A stretch of DNA of 15,879 nucleotides from Clostridiales bacterium (GCA_004554085.1 SFNY01000055.1:1-15879), one strand, 5' to 3'. Positions 6,902 through 15,331 are shown, numbered from the stretch's first letter. The notes: a model not told the origin generated them from the letters alone. Numbers and translations: made by a program.

Positions 6902-8848
6902 TTACAATTCCACCTGACAGTGGGCGTGGGCACGCACCTCGTTCCAGGGAACGCTGTATCCCGCGCCGTGGGAGCAGAATACCGAATCCGGGCTGTCCAC
7001 CTCCAGCGGGTTGTAGTGGGCCTCCCGGATGATTTCGTCGGGCTTTTCCACCGGCGCATAGCGCGCGAGGGAATAATTCAGGCTGCCGCGGCCATGGGTG
7101 GCTGCGCGGAAGGCCTCGGGATAGGCGTAGAACTCCCGGAAGGGACACTCTCCCTCCACGCACATCCAGTTGTCCAGCATGCGGCTCTCCCCCGTCTGCG
7201 CGTGCATGCGCACCAGATCCCCGGTCACTTTTCCGTAACACTCCGAGGGCATGCGCAGCGAAAAGCGAACGATGGGCTCCAGCAGCAGCGAACGGGCCTG
7301 CATCAGGCCGTTGCGGATGGCACGGTAGGTGGCCTGACGGAAGTCGCCGCCCTCGGTGTGCTTCAGATGGGCGCGGCCCGCGATCAGCTCGACGTGCACA
7401 TCCGTCAGCGGCGCGCCGGTGAGCACGCCGGGATGGGTGCGCTCGAACACGTGGGTCTCGATCAGCCGCTGCCAGTTCAGCGCCAGGTTATCCACGTGAC
7501 ACTTCGATTCAAAGGTCACGCCGCTGCCTCTCGGCCCGGGCGACAGCCGCAGCCAGACCTCGGCGTAGTGCTTCAGCGGCTCGTAGTGGCCGATCCCGAC
7601 GGCGGGTGCAGCGATGGTCTCCATGTATAGGATGCGCGGTGGGCCGAAGCTCAGCTGCAGGCCGAAGCGATCCAGTGCAAGGCGACCCAGAATCTCCGTC
7701 TGGATGCCGCCCATCACCCGCAGGCGCACGTCGCCGCCGTCGTTGCACTCCACCCGCAGCTCCGGATCCTCCTCCTCCAGCATGCGCAGCGCCTGCATCA
7801 GCTTTGTGCGGGAAACCTGCGGCCCCGCGTCCACCGAGATTTGCAGCAGCGGTTCGGTGCGCAGCGCGGCATGGGTTCCGCTGAGCGCACCCAGTCCGTC
7901 CCCGGGGGCCACCCCCGCAAGTCCAGCGAGGCAAATCAGGTCGCCCGCACGGGCCTCGGCGACGGGCAGGCTGCGTCCGCCGTGGCGCAGCCGCAGCTCA
8001 CCGACCTTGCATGGCCCCGCAGGCGTGGCGATCTCCTGACGGGGCGCGAGGCTGCCGGAGAGAACCTTCAGGTAGACCATGCGCGCACCGGAATCGTCGT
8101 GGCGAAGCTTGTAGACCCGCGCGGAGAAGGGCTCGGCGGCGTGCGCATCGTAAGAAGTGTCGGTGATCGCGTCCATGGCATGCAGGAAGCGGTCGATCCC
8201 CTCGCCGGTGAGGGCCGCACCCGCGAAGGCGGGGAAGATGCAGCGCTCCGCAAGCGCCTTCGCCAGCCCCGCGCGCCAGGACTCGAAGTCGTAAGCGCCC
8301 TCGACGAGCCGGTCCAGCAGCGCTTCGTCGCGCTCGGCGACGGCCTCGATGGCATTTTCGTCCATCTGCGCGCCGTCAAAGCCCCGAAAGTCCGCAATGT
8401 CGGGGGACAGCAGGCGGCGCATGGAATTGAGGCAGGCGTCAAAGTCCGCGTCGGGTCGGTCGCACTTGTTCACGAAGATCAGCACCGGCACATTGTAGCT
8501 CTCCAGCAAGTGCCAGATGGTCTCCGTGTGGCTCTGCACGCCCTCTACGCAGCTGACGATCAGCACGGCGCAGTCCAACACCGGCAGCACGCGCTCCATC
8601 TCCGAGGAGAAATCCATGTGGCCCGGGGTGTCCAGCCAGTAGTAGCGGTTTGCGCCCAGATCCATCACCGCCTGGTCGGAGAACACGGTGATGCCGCGCT
8701 CTCGCTCCACCGGGTGTAGATCCAGAAATGCGTCGCGATGATCCACGCGCCCAAGGCTGCGGATCGCGCCGCCGCGATAGAGGATCTGCTCTGAAAAGGT
8801 TGTCTTGCCCGCATCCACGTGGGCGAGAATGCCGATGGTTTTCTTCAT
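6902..8848 (-). CDS. translation-factor GTPase related to Tet(M)-type ribosomal protection proteins
   Basis: The 648 residues have the EF-G/Tet(M) layout and length. The P-loop AHVDAGKTT lies at 9-17, switch I RGIT at 51-54, DTPGH with H77 at 73-77 and NKCD at 127-130. A domain II beta-barrel, domain III with LLQISVDAGPQVSRTKLMQAL, and a domain IV with ESKCHVDNLALNWQRL follow, then a domain V-like LLEPIVRFSLRMPSE region. The end HGAGYSVPWNEV differs from the C-termini of classical Tet proteins and recalls the chromosomal EF-G-like GTPases of Clostridia. It should bind the ribosome and hydrolyse GTP; the physiological role is unknown and tetracycline resistance is not implied. The ATG starts one base after the dipeptidase stop and has no clear Shine-Dalgarno, so translation probably depends on coupling. 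Composition matches its neighbours, so there is no sign of recent transfer. Confidence 0.85.
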   Translation of the reverse strand: MKKTIGILAHVDAGKTTFSEQILYRGGAIRSLGRVDHRDAFLDLHPVERERGITVFSDQAVMDLGANRYYWLDTPGHMDFSSEMERVLPVLDCAVLIVSCVEGVQSHTETIWHLLESYNVPVLIFVNKCDRPDADFDACLNSMRRLLSPDIADFRGFDGAQMDENAIEAVAERDEALLDRLVEGAYDFESWRAGLAKALAERCIFPAFAGAALTGEGIDRFLHAMDAITDTSYDAHAAEPFSARVYKLRHDDSGARMVYLKVLSGSLAPRQEIATPAGPCKVGELRLRHGGRSLPVAEARAGDLICLAGLAGVAPGDGLGALSGTHAALRTEPLLQISVDAGPQVSRTKLMQALRMLEEEDPELRVECNDGGDVRLRVMGGIQTEILGRLALDRFGLQLSFGPPRILYMETIAAPAVGIGHYEPLKHYAEVWLRLSPGPRGSGVTFESKCHVDNLALNWQRLIETHVFERTHPGVLTGAPLTDVHVELIAGRAHLKHTEGGDFRQATYRAIRNGLMQARSLLLEPIVRFSLRMPSECYGKVTGDLVRMHAQTGESRMLDNWMCVEGECPFREFYAYPEAFRAATHGRGSLNYSLARYAPVEKPDEIIREAHYNPLEVDSPDSVFCSHGAGYSVPWNEVRAHAHCQVEL

Positions 8849-8849
8849 C

Positions 8850-9767
8850 TTATGCGTAGCGGCCGGACATGCGCTCGGCGGTCTTGAGCACCCGCCAGTA
8901 GTTGCGCCCGGCGATCTTTTCCAGCTGTTCCTGGGTGTAGCCCCTGCTCCGCAGCAGCTCCAGCAGCTCCGGCAGCTTGCCGGAGTGATCCAGTCCCTCC
9001 GGCCAGACGTCGATGCCGTCGAAGTCGGAGCCGAAGCCAACCACGTCCTCGCCGCCCAGTGCACAGATCTCGTCGATGTTGCGCAGCACGTCGTCCAGCG
9101 TGGCCCTGCCATCCTCGGCGAGGAAGTCCGAATAGAAGTTGACGCCGATGAAGCCGCCGCGCTCGATGATGGCCTTCACCTGATCCTTCCACAGGTTCCG
9201 GGGCACGTCGCACAGCCAGCGGCAGTTGGAGTGGGAGGCCACCGGCGGCAGCTTGGCGTACCTGATCACGTCCCAGAATCCGGCCTCGTTCAGGTGCGAC
9301 ACGTCGGCGCAAATGCCCCGGCGATCCATCTCGGCAAGCAGTTCGACGCCGAAGGGCTTCAGGCCGTCGGTGGCGTTCACCTTTGCGGCGGTGCCGATCT
9401 CGTTTTCAAAATTCCAGGTGAGGGTGAGCAGCCGCAGGCGCACGTCGTCGTCGAACTCGGCCAGCACATTCATGTCGCCCTTGAGCATCTCGCCGCCCTC
9501 GCAGGCGAGGATGGCCGTGGGCTCCACAGGCATCTCCTCGGGAAGTTGACCGCAGAGCTGGGGGAGGGGCAGGCGCTTGAAGGCGGCCTTCATCGCCAGG
9601 CCGTCCTCGTAGGGGTGGCCGGTGCGGTAGCTGGTGAACATGGCGAAGGTCTGCAGGGAGATGTTGCCCGCGCGCAGGCGCTGGGGCGTGATCTGGCAGT
9701 CCGCAAATTTCCTGCCCTTCAGGGTCATTTCGTAGAGCGTGTCACAGTGTGCGTCGGTGGTGAACAT
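8850..9767 (-). CDS. membrane dipeptidase (renal dipeptidase, M19 family)
   Basis: This is a zinc dipeptidase that cleaves dipeptides, in some members with D-amino acids. The 305 residues carry all expected ligands: H7 and D9 in DAHCDT, E90 in ACEGG, H158 in DVSHLN, H179 in ASHSN, and D248 in GFGSDFDG. There is no signal peptide or membrane anchor, so despite the family name it should be cytosolic. The ATG is preceded by AGAGG about 9 bases away. It is the first gene behind a strong promoter and leads the five-gene run that includes the GTPase, the AI-2E protein and the two U32-like genes. The substrate is not known. Turnover of peptidoglycan- or diet-derived dipeptides is possible. Confidence 0.95.
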   Translation of the reverse strand: MFTTDAHCDTLYEMTLKGRKFADCQITPQRLRAGNISLQTFAMFTSYRTGHPYEDGLAMKAAFKRLPLPQLCGQLPEEMPVEPTAILACEGGEMLKGDMNVLAEFDDDVRLRLLTLTWNFENEIGTAAKVNATDGLKPFGVELLAEMDRRGICADVSHLNEAGFWDVIRYAKLPPVASHSNCRWLCDVPRNLWKDQVKAIIERGGFIGVNFYSDFLAEDGRATLDDVLRNIDEICALGGEDVVGFGSDFDGIDVWPEGLDHSGKLPELLELLRSRGYTQEQLEKIAGRNYWRVLKTAERMSGRYA

Positions 9768-9806
9768 GAGATTTTACCTCTTGTGTGAATTTGTTTGGTT
9801 TCTGAT

Positions 9807-9835
9807 ATTATAGCGCAACGCCAGTCCATTTTCAA
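9807..9835 (-). promoter_or_regulatory. strong sigma-A promoter of the dipeptidase operon
   Basis: On the minus strand TTGAAA (9835-9830) and a perfect TATAAT (9812-9807) are separated by exactly 17 bases. The -10 box lies about 40 bases before the dipeptidase ATG. The -35 box begins right after the T-tract of the upstream terminator, so one transcript ends where the next begins. Confidence 0.85.
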
Positions 9836-9867
9836 TAGAAAAGGGGTTCCGCGAACTGCGGAACCCC
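9836..9867 (-). terminator. intrinsic terminator of the ABC transporter operon
   Basis: A perfect 10-bp stem GGGGTTCCGC / GCGGAACCCC (arms 9843-9852 and 9858-9867) with a 5-base loop is followed on the minus strand by TTTTCTAT. It lies 11 bases beyond the stop of the second permease. Confidence 0.92.
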
Positions 9868-9878
9868 GGGTTGGGAAC

Positions 9879-11189
9879 TTATTTTGCCTTGGCGACCTTG
9901 GCCTTGCTGTCGGACTCCAGGCGCAGGCTGTCCGCCTTGCGCTGCTGGGCGCCGCGCCACGCGTAGAGCACCAGGGCCAGCGCGATTACGCCGTAGCTGA
10001 GGAAGGCGCGGAAGTACTCGCCGACCGCCGCGTCGCCGAACATGTTGGAAGCGGCGCTCTGGGCGGTGATGAACAGCGAGTGGAACAGGAAGGTACCGAT
10101 CAGCGCCTGCAGGTTGGTGGCGCGATCGATGGATGCGCCGCCGACCAGGATGGCTGCGCCGGCGTACAGACCCACCTGCTCGTGAGCGGCGTAGGTCTGG
10201 AACGTGCCGATACCATCGCTCTGCATGAACAGGATCTGGCCCCAGCCCGCCAGCACCGTGGAGATCATGATGGCGATCACGCGGGTGCGGTCGACGTTGA
10301 TGCCGGAGGAGTTCGCCACGGTGCGGTTCTGGCCCACCGCGCGGAACTTCTGGCCCAGGCGGGTCTTCATGATGAAGGTGTTGAACGTGCACAGCAGCAG
10401 CACGAAGATCCAGGTCACCACCGGAACGGTGATCCTGCGGCCACCGTTGACGCCGTTGAAGATGCCGGAGATGGCCGGGATGGAGAAGACGATGGCGATC
10501 ACGGCTGCGATGGCGATGGAGGTGGCCATCTTGTGGACGCTGGTCTTCTTGCGCAGGTACTTCACGACGCTCCACAGGATGATCGCCGCGCAGACGACGT
10601 ACAGCGAGATCATGAAGGGAACCTGCAGGATGCCGTCCACCGCCATGTACAGGCCCGTGGAACCAGTCAGGTTCAGGGTGTTCTGTACGCCGGAGGAGCC
10701 GACGATGGTCACGTTGCTATTCAGCGGAATGATCGAGCCGAAGATGAACAGGAACAGCAGCTGGTAGGCGCCGTTGGCGAAGTAGCCGAGGATCAGGGAG
10801 CCGATGGTTTCCTGACCCTTCATCTTGTTGAGCAGCTTGCCGATCAGGAAGCCGAAGAACAGCGCCAGGGGCAGGGTGACGGCTGCGGCCACCAGGATGC
10901 CGGTAAAGCCCGTGATCTTCCAGTTGATCGTCAGCAGCAGACCGATCTGCGCCGCCATCGCACCGATGGTGATGGCGAAGTTGATGCCCATGCCGGCGAT
11001 GATCGGGATGATCAGCGCCAGCACGATGAAGGCGTTGCGGTTCAGGCGCAGCAGCAGCTGGCTGCACACGTAGTTCATATCCAGGCCGGATACGATGATG
11101 AACAGCACGCTGATGGCGATGAACAGGTAAGTGACCGCGTATTTCTTGAGGTTGTCGGTAACGGTCTTGCCGATGTTACGATTAGTCAC
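9879..11189 (-). CDS. ABC transporter permease (BPD_transp_2, nucleoside/simple-sugar type)
   Basis: This inner-membrane channel subunit has 436 residues and many hydrophobic helices, the first at about 18-36. Typical BPD_transp_2 (PF02653) features include IIAGMGINFAITIGAMAAQIG, QETIGSLILGYFAN, and the cytoplasmic coupling region GQKFRAVGQNRTVANSSGINVDR (about 279-301) with the family's SGIN motif. It ends with LYAGAAILVGGASIDRATN, where the GGA segment is characteristic, and a lysine-rich tail. The GTG at 11189 is chosen because GGAGG lies 8 bases before it; a GTG nine bases further upstream overlaps that site. The start overlaps the end of the preceding permease gene by 8 bases, so the two permeases form a translationally coupled pair. 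It is likely the equivalent of NupQ/YufQ. The substrate is not established. Confidence 0.93.
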   Translation of the reverse strand: MTNRNIGKTVTDNLKKYAVTYLFIAISVLFIIVSGLDMNYVCSQLLLRLNRNAFIVLALIIPIIAGMGINFAITIGAMAAQIGLLLTINWKITGFTGILVAAAVTLPLALFFGFLIGKLLNKMKGQETIGSLILGYFANGAYQLLFLFIFGSIIPLNSNVTIVGSSGVQNTLNLTGSTGLYMAVDGILQVPFMISLYVVCAAIILWSVVKYLRKKTSVHKMATSIAIAAVIAIVFSIPAISGIFNGVNGGRRITVPVVTWIFVLLLCTFNTFIMKTRLGQKFRAVGQNRTVANSSGINVDRTRVIAIMISTVLAGWGQILFMQSDGIGTFQTYAAHEQVGLYAGAAILVGGASIDRATNLQALIGTFLFHSLFITAQSAASNMFGDAAVGEYFRAFLSYGVIALALVLYAWRGAQQRKADSLRLESDSKAKVAKAK

Positions 11190-13455
11190 GAGAAGCACCT
11201 CCAGACTGCGTCAACGCATACAGGATAATGCCGTTGGAGATCATGATGCGCATGACCTCGGACAGGCCGCCGCCCGCAACGGCAGCGTTGGCGATCTGCT
11301 GACCCAGCGCCAGCACGCCTTCAAACAGGAACACGCCGATGATGACGTGGCTGACCTTGGCCTTGGAGACCGTCGCGCCGCCGATCAGGATGGCGGAAGC
11401 GGCGATGAAGCCCAACTGGCGGGGCGCCGTGTAGAGCTGTGCGTAGCCGAAGGCCTGGGAGTAGACGACGATGCCGATCGCCGCGATCATCGTGGAGAGC
11501 ACGGTGCCCAGGGTGCGCATGCGGTCAACGTTGATGCCGCTGGCCTCCGCAAAGCGCGGGTTGGAGCCGGCCGCCGACATGGCGATGCCTGCCTTGGAGC
11601 GGGAGAACAGCCACATCAGGAAGCAGCACAGCAGGAAGAACAGCAGAAGGCCCGTGGGAACCTCCACGCCGAAGATCTTGAAGGCGAGGAAGTTGTCCAG
11701 CAGATGGGCGAAGCTGCCCAGCAGGCTGTGGGTGACGCGCAGTCCGCGTCCGCGCAGCAGCCAGATGATCTTGGTGTTGTTGAAGGGCAGCAGCATCCAG
11801 CCGATGCACATCAGCGACACGAAGGAGAAGCCGACGTAGGTGGAGATGGTCATCTCATCGCCCTTGGTGCGGTTCAGCAGCAGGGAGTAGGCCCAGCCCA
11901 GCGGAATCGCGATCAGTGCGCCCAGCACGCAGGAGAAGATCAGCGCGCTCGCGCCGGTCATGTCGTACTGCAGCGAAATGACGACGGAGAGCAGGCCGGC
12001 GATGCAGCCCAGGGTCATGCCCATGTTCAGGCCGATGCCGCACTGGATGCCCGGCAGCATGGCCAGCGCCAGGATGCCGTACATGCCCACGCGCACCAGC
12101 ACGTTGCCCAGCATCAGGGAGACGCTGATGTTGTAGATCTCGGCGGCCAGGCACAGGTAGATGAAGAACAGGGTGATGATCGTCCTCGGCACGCCCAGCT
12201 TGCGGGTGAGCAGCTTCCAGAAGGTGTACACCAGCGCAAACAGCAGCAGCGCGATGCCTGCGATCAGGTACATGCCCGCGTTGGCGGCCAGCTTGATCTG
12301 GAATGCGGTGCCGCCGGAGAGCACGGAATCGGCCTTCTGCGCGGCGTAGATGTCGTAGCGGGTGGAGAAGTCCAGGCTTCCGGAGCTGACGACGGTCATC
12401 ATCGTCTCCTGGATGGAATTCTTGGTCTTCTTGTCCAGACCGTCCAGATCCGGGATCACCTTGACCAGCTCAGACCACAGATCGTCAAAGGCCGCGTCGG
12501 CAACTGCGCCGCTGGCGGCGACCGCCTCGGATTCCACGAAGTAGCCGTAGTCCACCACGGTCTCGGTGGCCGTCTCGGTGGCGGCCTCCTCGGTCTCGGC
12601 CTCCGCCTCGGTGGTCACCTCTCCGCTGGCGGCGGCGGCGATCTGTGCCTTGACGTCGGTCAGGAGCTGTTCGCGAACGGCGTCCTGTCCGTTCAGCTCG
12701 GGGGTCAGCTCGACGAGCTTCGCCCACAGCGCCTCGTCGTCGGTGAGCTCGGACAGGCTGCTCCAGTCGGCGACCGCAGCGGTCACGGCGCTGAAGAGCT
12801 GCTCATAGAGCTCGGCGTTCTCCTTCTCCAGCTCGACGGCGGCGAGGTCACGCGCCAGCTTGACGAAGGAGTCCTTGTAGATCGCGTTCTCCGCCTCGCC
12901 CAGGCCGGGAACCAGCCCGGTCAGTGCGGCGAACAGCGCGTCGTCGTCGTTTTCGCCCACGAAGTCGGTCCAGTCAGCCACGGACTCGTACACGCTGGTG
13001 TAGAGCTCCGCGTAGGTAGCCTTCTGGGCGGCGCTCAGCTCGTTGTACTCGGTCAGCGCGCTCTCCAGCGCGTCGATCTTGCCGACCAGCGCGTCGGTGT
13101 CCACGCCGCTGACGTCGCTGTAGAGGGCCTCGGCCTCGGCGCGTGCGGCGGCCTCGGCCTCAGCGCAGAGCGCCTTGACCGCGTCCATGCCCATGGATCG
13201 GAAGTCCGGCAGGGCGCGCAGTTCCTTCAGCTTGGCGGCGTTCGCCTCCGCGGCGATGCCGTCCACCAGGCCGCCGGAGGCCACGTGGACCACGGCGCTG
13301 GTGCGCATTTCGTTCAGGCGTGCGGCGGTGGAATCCATGCCGCGAATGACAAAGCCGGCGATGGAGGTCACGATCAGCACGGCGCTCAGAACGAACAGCA
13401 CGATCGATACGACGCGCTTGGTCATACTGGTCTTCTTCTTTGCTGCTTGTGTCAT
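11182..13455 (-). CDS. ABC transporter permease with large extracytoplasmic insertion
   Basis: The 757 residues are about twice the normal permease length. A basic N-terminus (KKKTSMTKR) leads into a first helix at about 14-38. Residues 40-385 form a soluble, acidic, Ala/Glu-rich region that, by the positive-inside rule, should lie outside the membrane. From about 386 the normal BPD_transp_2 core follows, with LAMLPGIQCGIGLNMGMTLG, the coupling segment SAAGSNPRFAEASGINVDRMRTLG (627-650) and LGFIAASAILIGGATVSKAK. The insertion contains three related units and a Glu/Thr/Ala linker (about 279-300). The first TM and core align in order with the partner permease, so this is an insertion between TM1 and TM2, not a fusion at the end. 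The ATG overlaps the ATPase stop (ATGA) with GGAGG upstream. It is likely equivalent to NupP/YufP. Confidence 0.92.
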   Translation of the reverse strand: MTQAAKKKTSMTKRVVSIVLFVLSAVLIVTSIAGFVIRGMDSTAARLNEMRTSAVVHVASGGLVDGIAAEANAAKLKELRALPDFRSMGMDAVKALCAEAEAAARAEAEALYSDVSGVDTDALVGKIDALESALTEYNELSAAQKATYAELYTSVYESVADWTDFVGENDDDALFAALTGLVPGLGEAENAIYKDSFVKLARDLAAVELEKENAELYEQLFSAVTAAVADWSSLSELTDDEALWAKLVELTPELNGQDAVREQLLTDVKAQIAAAASGEVTTEAEAETEEAATETATETVVDYGYFVESEAVAASGAVADAAFDDLWSELVKVIPDLDGLDKKTKNSIQETMMTVVSSGSLDFSTRYDIYAAQKADSVLSGGTAFQIKLAANAGMYLIAGIALLLFALVYTFWKLLTRKLGVPRTIITLFFIYLCLAAEIYNISVSLMLGNVLVRVGMYGILALAMLPGIQCGIGLNMGMTLGCIAGLLSVVISLQYDMTGASALIFSCVLGALIAIPLGWAYSLLLNRTKGDEMTISTYVGFSFVSLMCIGWMLLPFNNTKIIWLLRGRGLRVTHSLLGSFAHLLDNFLAFKIFGVEVPTGLLLFFLLCCFLMWLFSRSKAGIAMSAAGSNPRFAEASGINVDRMRTLGTVLSTMIAAIGIVVYSQAFGYAQLYTAPRQLGFIAASAILIGGATVSKAKVSHVIIGVFLFEGVLALGQQIANAAVAGGGLSEVMRIMISNGIILYALTQSGGASRD
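12406..13011 (-). repeat. three diverged protein repeats within the permease insertion
   Basis: Residues 149-198 and 214-265 align along their length: AELY...VADW, then DD(D/E)AL(F/W)A-x-L, then L-x-P-x-L. A shorter third unit at 319-350 keeps FDDLWSELVKVIPDL. The shared core is acidic pair, Leu, aromatic, Leu, Pro, Leu. Corresponding bases are about 12862-13011, 12661-12816 and 12406-12501. The repeats are visible in protein but not as DNA identity, so they are old. They may be small helical modules. Confidence 0.65.
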
Positions 13456-15044
13456 GCCAGATCGCCTCCATTCACTTTCGCACCGGACATCGCCAGACCG
13501 AAGCTCGCGTCAGAGCTGTCGGGCCGCAGGATGCAGTTGATCCTGCCCTCAGAGACGATGGCGATGCGGTCGCAGATTGAGCGCAGCTCCTGAAGCTCGG
13601 AGGAGACGATGACGATGGTCAGCTTCTGCTCGCGGTTCAGGCGAACCAGGGTCTCCAGCACCAGCTGCTTGGCGCCGATATCGATGCCGCGGGTGGGCTC
13701 GGAGACGAAGAGGAACTTGGGCTTGAGCGCCAGCGCCCGGGCGATGCACACCTTCTGCTGGTTGCCGCCGGAGAGCTGGCCGGTGAGCTGCGCCGCGGAG
13801 GTGCAGCGGATGTCCAGCTCGCGGATCATCTCGTTCGCATAGGCGCGGATGCTGCGCGCGCTCTTGAGCTTCAGGAAACCACCCAGGAAGTCGTTGTGCA
13901 CCTGCATGGCGTTGAAGGCGATGTTGTCCTCGATGGACTGATCCAGCAGCAGGCCCACGCCGCGGCGGTCCTCGGAAACCATCGCCAGACCCGCGTTCAG
14001 CGCGGCCTTGGGGTTGTTCAGCGGGAGCTTCTGACCGAAGAGCTCCACCTCGCCCTCGGCGGGGTAGAGGCCCATCACGCCGTTGGGCAGGCCGATCTTG
14101 CCCTGTCCGGCCAGGCCGCCGATGCCGATGATCTCGCCCTCGCGCACGTCCAGATCGATGCCCTTGACAGCCTCGCCGGGCATGTCGACCCACAGATCGC
14201 GCACCTTCAGGGCGATGGCGTCGCTCTCGTGCTTGACCTTGCCCTGGATCTGAATCATGCTGTCCTCGCCGCGGCCGATCATCAGCGCTGCGAGCTCCTC
14301 CACGCTGGTCTCCGACTTCTTGCGGGTTGCAGCCAGCTGGCCGTCGCGCAGGATGGTGATGTTGTCGCAGGCGTCCATGACCTCGTCCAGGCGATGGGTG
14401 ATGAAGATGATGGCGATGCCGCGCGAAGCGATGTCCTTCATCACCTTGATCAGCTGCTGCGCCTCGCTCTCGGTGAGCACGGCGGTGGGCTCGTCGAACA
14501 CCAGCAGCTTCATGCCGGACTTGTCGATCTCGCGGGCGATCTCGACAAACTGCATGTAGCCCACCGGCAGTCCGCCGACCAGCGCGTATTCGTCTATGCC
14601 GATGCCCACGCTGTCCAGCGCCTTGCGGGCGTCGGAGGCCATGGCGGGCATGTCCAAAATCTCCAGCTCCTTGCCCAGCACGCGACTGACCGCCCAGGGC
14701 TTGGAAATTTCGCGGTTGAGCTTGATGTTTTCGGTGATCGTGAAGCCAGGAATCAGCATGAATTCCTGATGGACCATGCCGATGCCCTTGGTCATTGCGT
14801 CCATGGGCGACATGATCTTTACCTTTTCGCCGTCCACGATGACCTCGCCCTTGAAGCCGCCGGTGGAGTGAATCACCGGCATGCCGAACAGCACGTTCAT
14901 CAGCGTGGACTTGCCTGCACCGTTCTCGCCGAGCAGCGCGTGGATCTCACCAGGACGGATCTTCAGCGTCACGTTCTTCAGAACGGCGTTTGAACCGTAT
15001 TCCTTGGTGATATCGTTCATTTCAAGGATGTATTCCCCAGCCAA
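13452..15044 (-). CDS. ABC transporter ATP-binding protein with two nucleotide-binding domains
   Basis: This cytoplasmic ATPase of a BmpA/Nup- or Rbs-type importer has 530 residues. Domain 1 has Walker A GENGAGKST (39-47), a Q-loop glutamine (VHQEF), signature-position LPVGYMQFVEI in place of the usual LSxG-QQ, Walker B LLVFDEPT (180-187) and H217. Domain 2 has a degenerate Walker A GLAGQGKIGL (310-319) as usual for RbsA-like proteins, SEDRRGVG, a canonical LSGGNQQKV (424-432), and FLFVSEPTRG where serine replaces the Walker B aspartate. A TTG start at 15044 is chosen because GGGAGGG lies 8 bases before it and homologues begin near EYILEMNDITKEYG; an ATG at 15077 in the same frame has no ribosome site. 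It overlaps the first permease by 4 bases. Confidence 0.95.
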   Translation of the reverse strand: MAGEYILEMNDITKEYGSNAVLKNVTLKIRPGEIHALLGENGAGKSTLMNVLFGMPVIHSTGGFKGEVIVDGEKVKIMSPMDAMTKGIGMVHQEFMLIPGFTITENIKLNREISKPWAVSRVLGKELEILDMPAMASDARKALDSVGIGIDEYALVGGLPVGYMQFVEIAREIDKSGMKLLVFDEPTAVLTESEAQQLIKVMKDIASRGIAIIFITHRLDEVMDACDNITILRDGQLAATRKKSETSVEELAALMIGRGEDSMIQIQGKVKHESDAIALKVRDLWVDMPGEAVKGIDLDVREGEIIGIGGLAGQGKIGLPNGVMGLYPAEGEVELFGQKLPLNNPKAALNAGLAMVSEDRRGVGLLLDQSIEDNIAFNAMQVHNDFLGGFLKLKSARSIRAYANEMIRELDIRCTSAAQLTGQLSGGNQQKVCIARALALKPKFLFVSEPTRGIDIGAKQLVLETLVRLNREQKLTIVIVSSELQELRSICDRIAIVSEGRINCILRPDSSDASFGLAMSGAKVNGGDLA

Positions 15045-15184
15045 GAAGCCAGCCCTCCCAACATTTTTACGTTGCATTCAAATGACGGACCCTGAAGACG
15101 GCCCCGTCACCATGCTGCAACGTATCAAAGTGTGATCTATTCAAGCGGGCCCGAGAGCGCCGCGCGAATGCAAATTCAATGGTT

Positions 15185-15190
15185 ATTATA
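15185..15190 (-). promoter_or_regulatory. possible -10 box upstream of the ABC ATPase gene
   Basis: A perfect TATAAT lies on the minus strand about 140 bases before the ATPase start, in a local AT-rich patch, but no acceptable -35 element sits 16-18 bases upstream. It may be a weak or activator-dependent internal promoter, or chance. The remaining bases between 15045 and 15270 hold a TTTCCG/CGGAAA inverted repeat (about 15208-15231) and no gene. Confidence 0.3.
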
Positions 15191-15270
15191 ATGAAGCAAC
15201 GATTCTGTTTCCGGCCTGCCGCCGGCGGAAAGGAAAGAAAAATGCGTGTTCTGCCGTCTGATTCCGGCGT

Positions 15271-15331
15271 GAAAGAAATCAAGAATCGCCCGAACCCAGG
15301 CGCACACGCAGAGCGGGTGGATTCGGGCGAT
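15271..15331 (-). terminator. terminator-like hairpin between the solute-binding protein and the ATPase
   Basis: On the minus strand a stem of about 14 pairs, including one G-U (arms 15331-15318 and 15298-15285, core CGCCCGAA/TTCGGGCG), has a 19-base loop. It is followed by TCTTGATTTCTTTC, a broken T-tract. It begins 14 bases after the binding-protein stop. Such hairpins commonly let a binding protein be made in excess while some transcripts continue into the transporter genes, which is my inference here. Confidence 0.75.

Noticed and set aside
6902..8848. Acquired tetracycline-resistance gene
   Set aside because: The C-terminus differs from Tet(M)/Tet(O), composition matches its neighbours, there are no mobile elements nearby and the gene is embedded in an operon. 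A distant EF-G-like relative is more likely.
11131..13593. Very long open frame on the plus strand opposite the large permease (and similar ones opposite other genes)
   Set aside because: These frames are a side effect of high GC and biased third positions. Their translations are Gly/His/Gln/Ala-rich without any recognisable domain, whereas the minus-strand frames give well-known proteins with ribosome sites.
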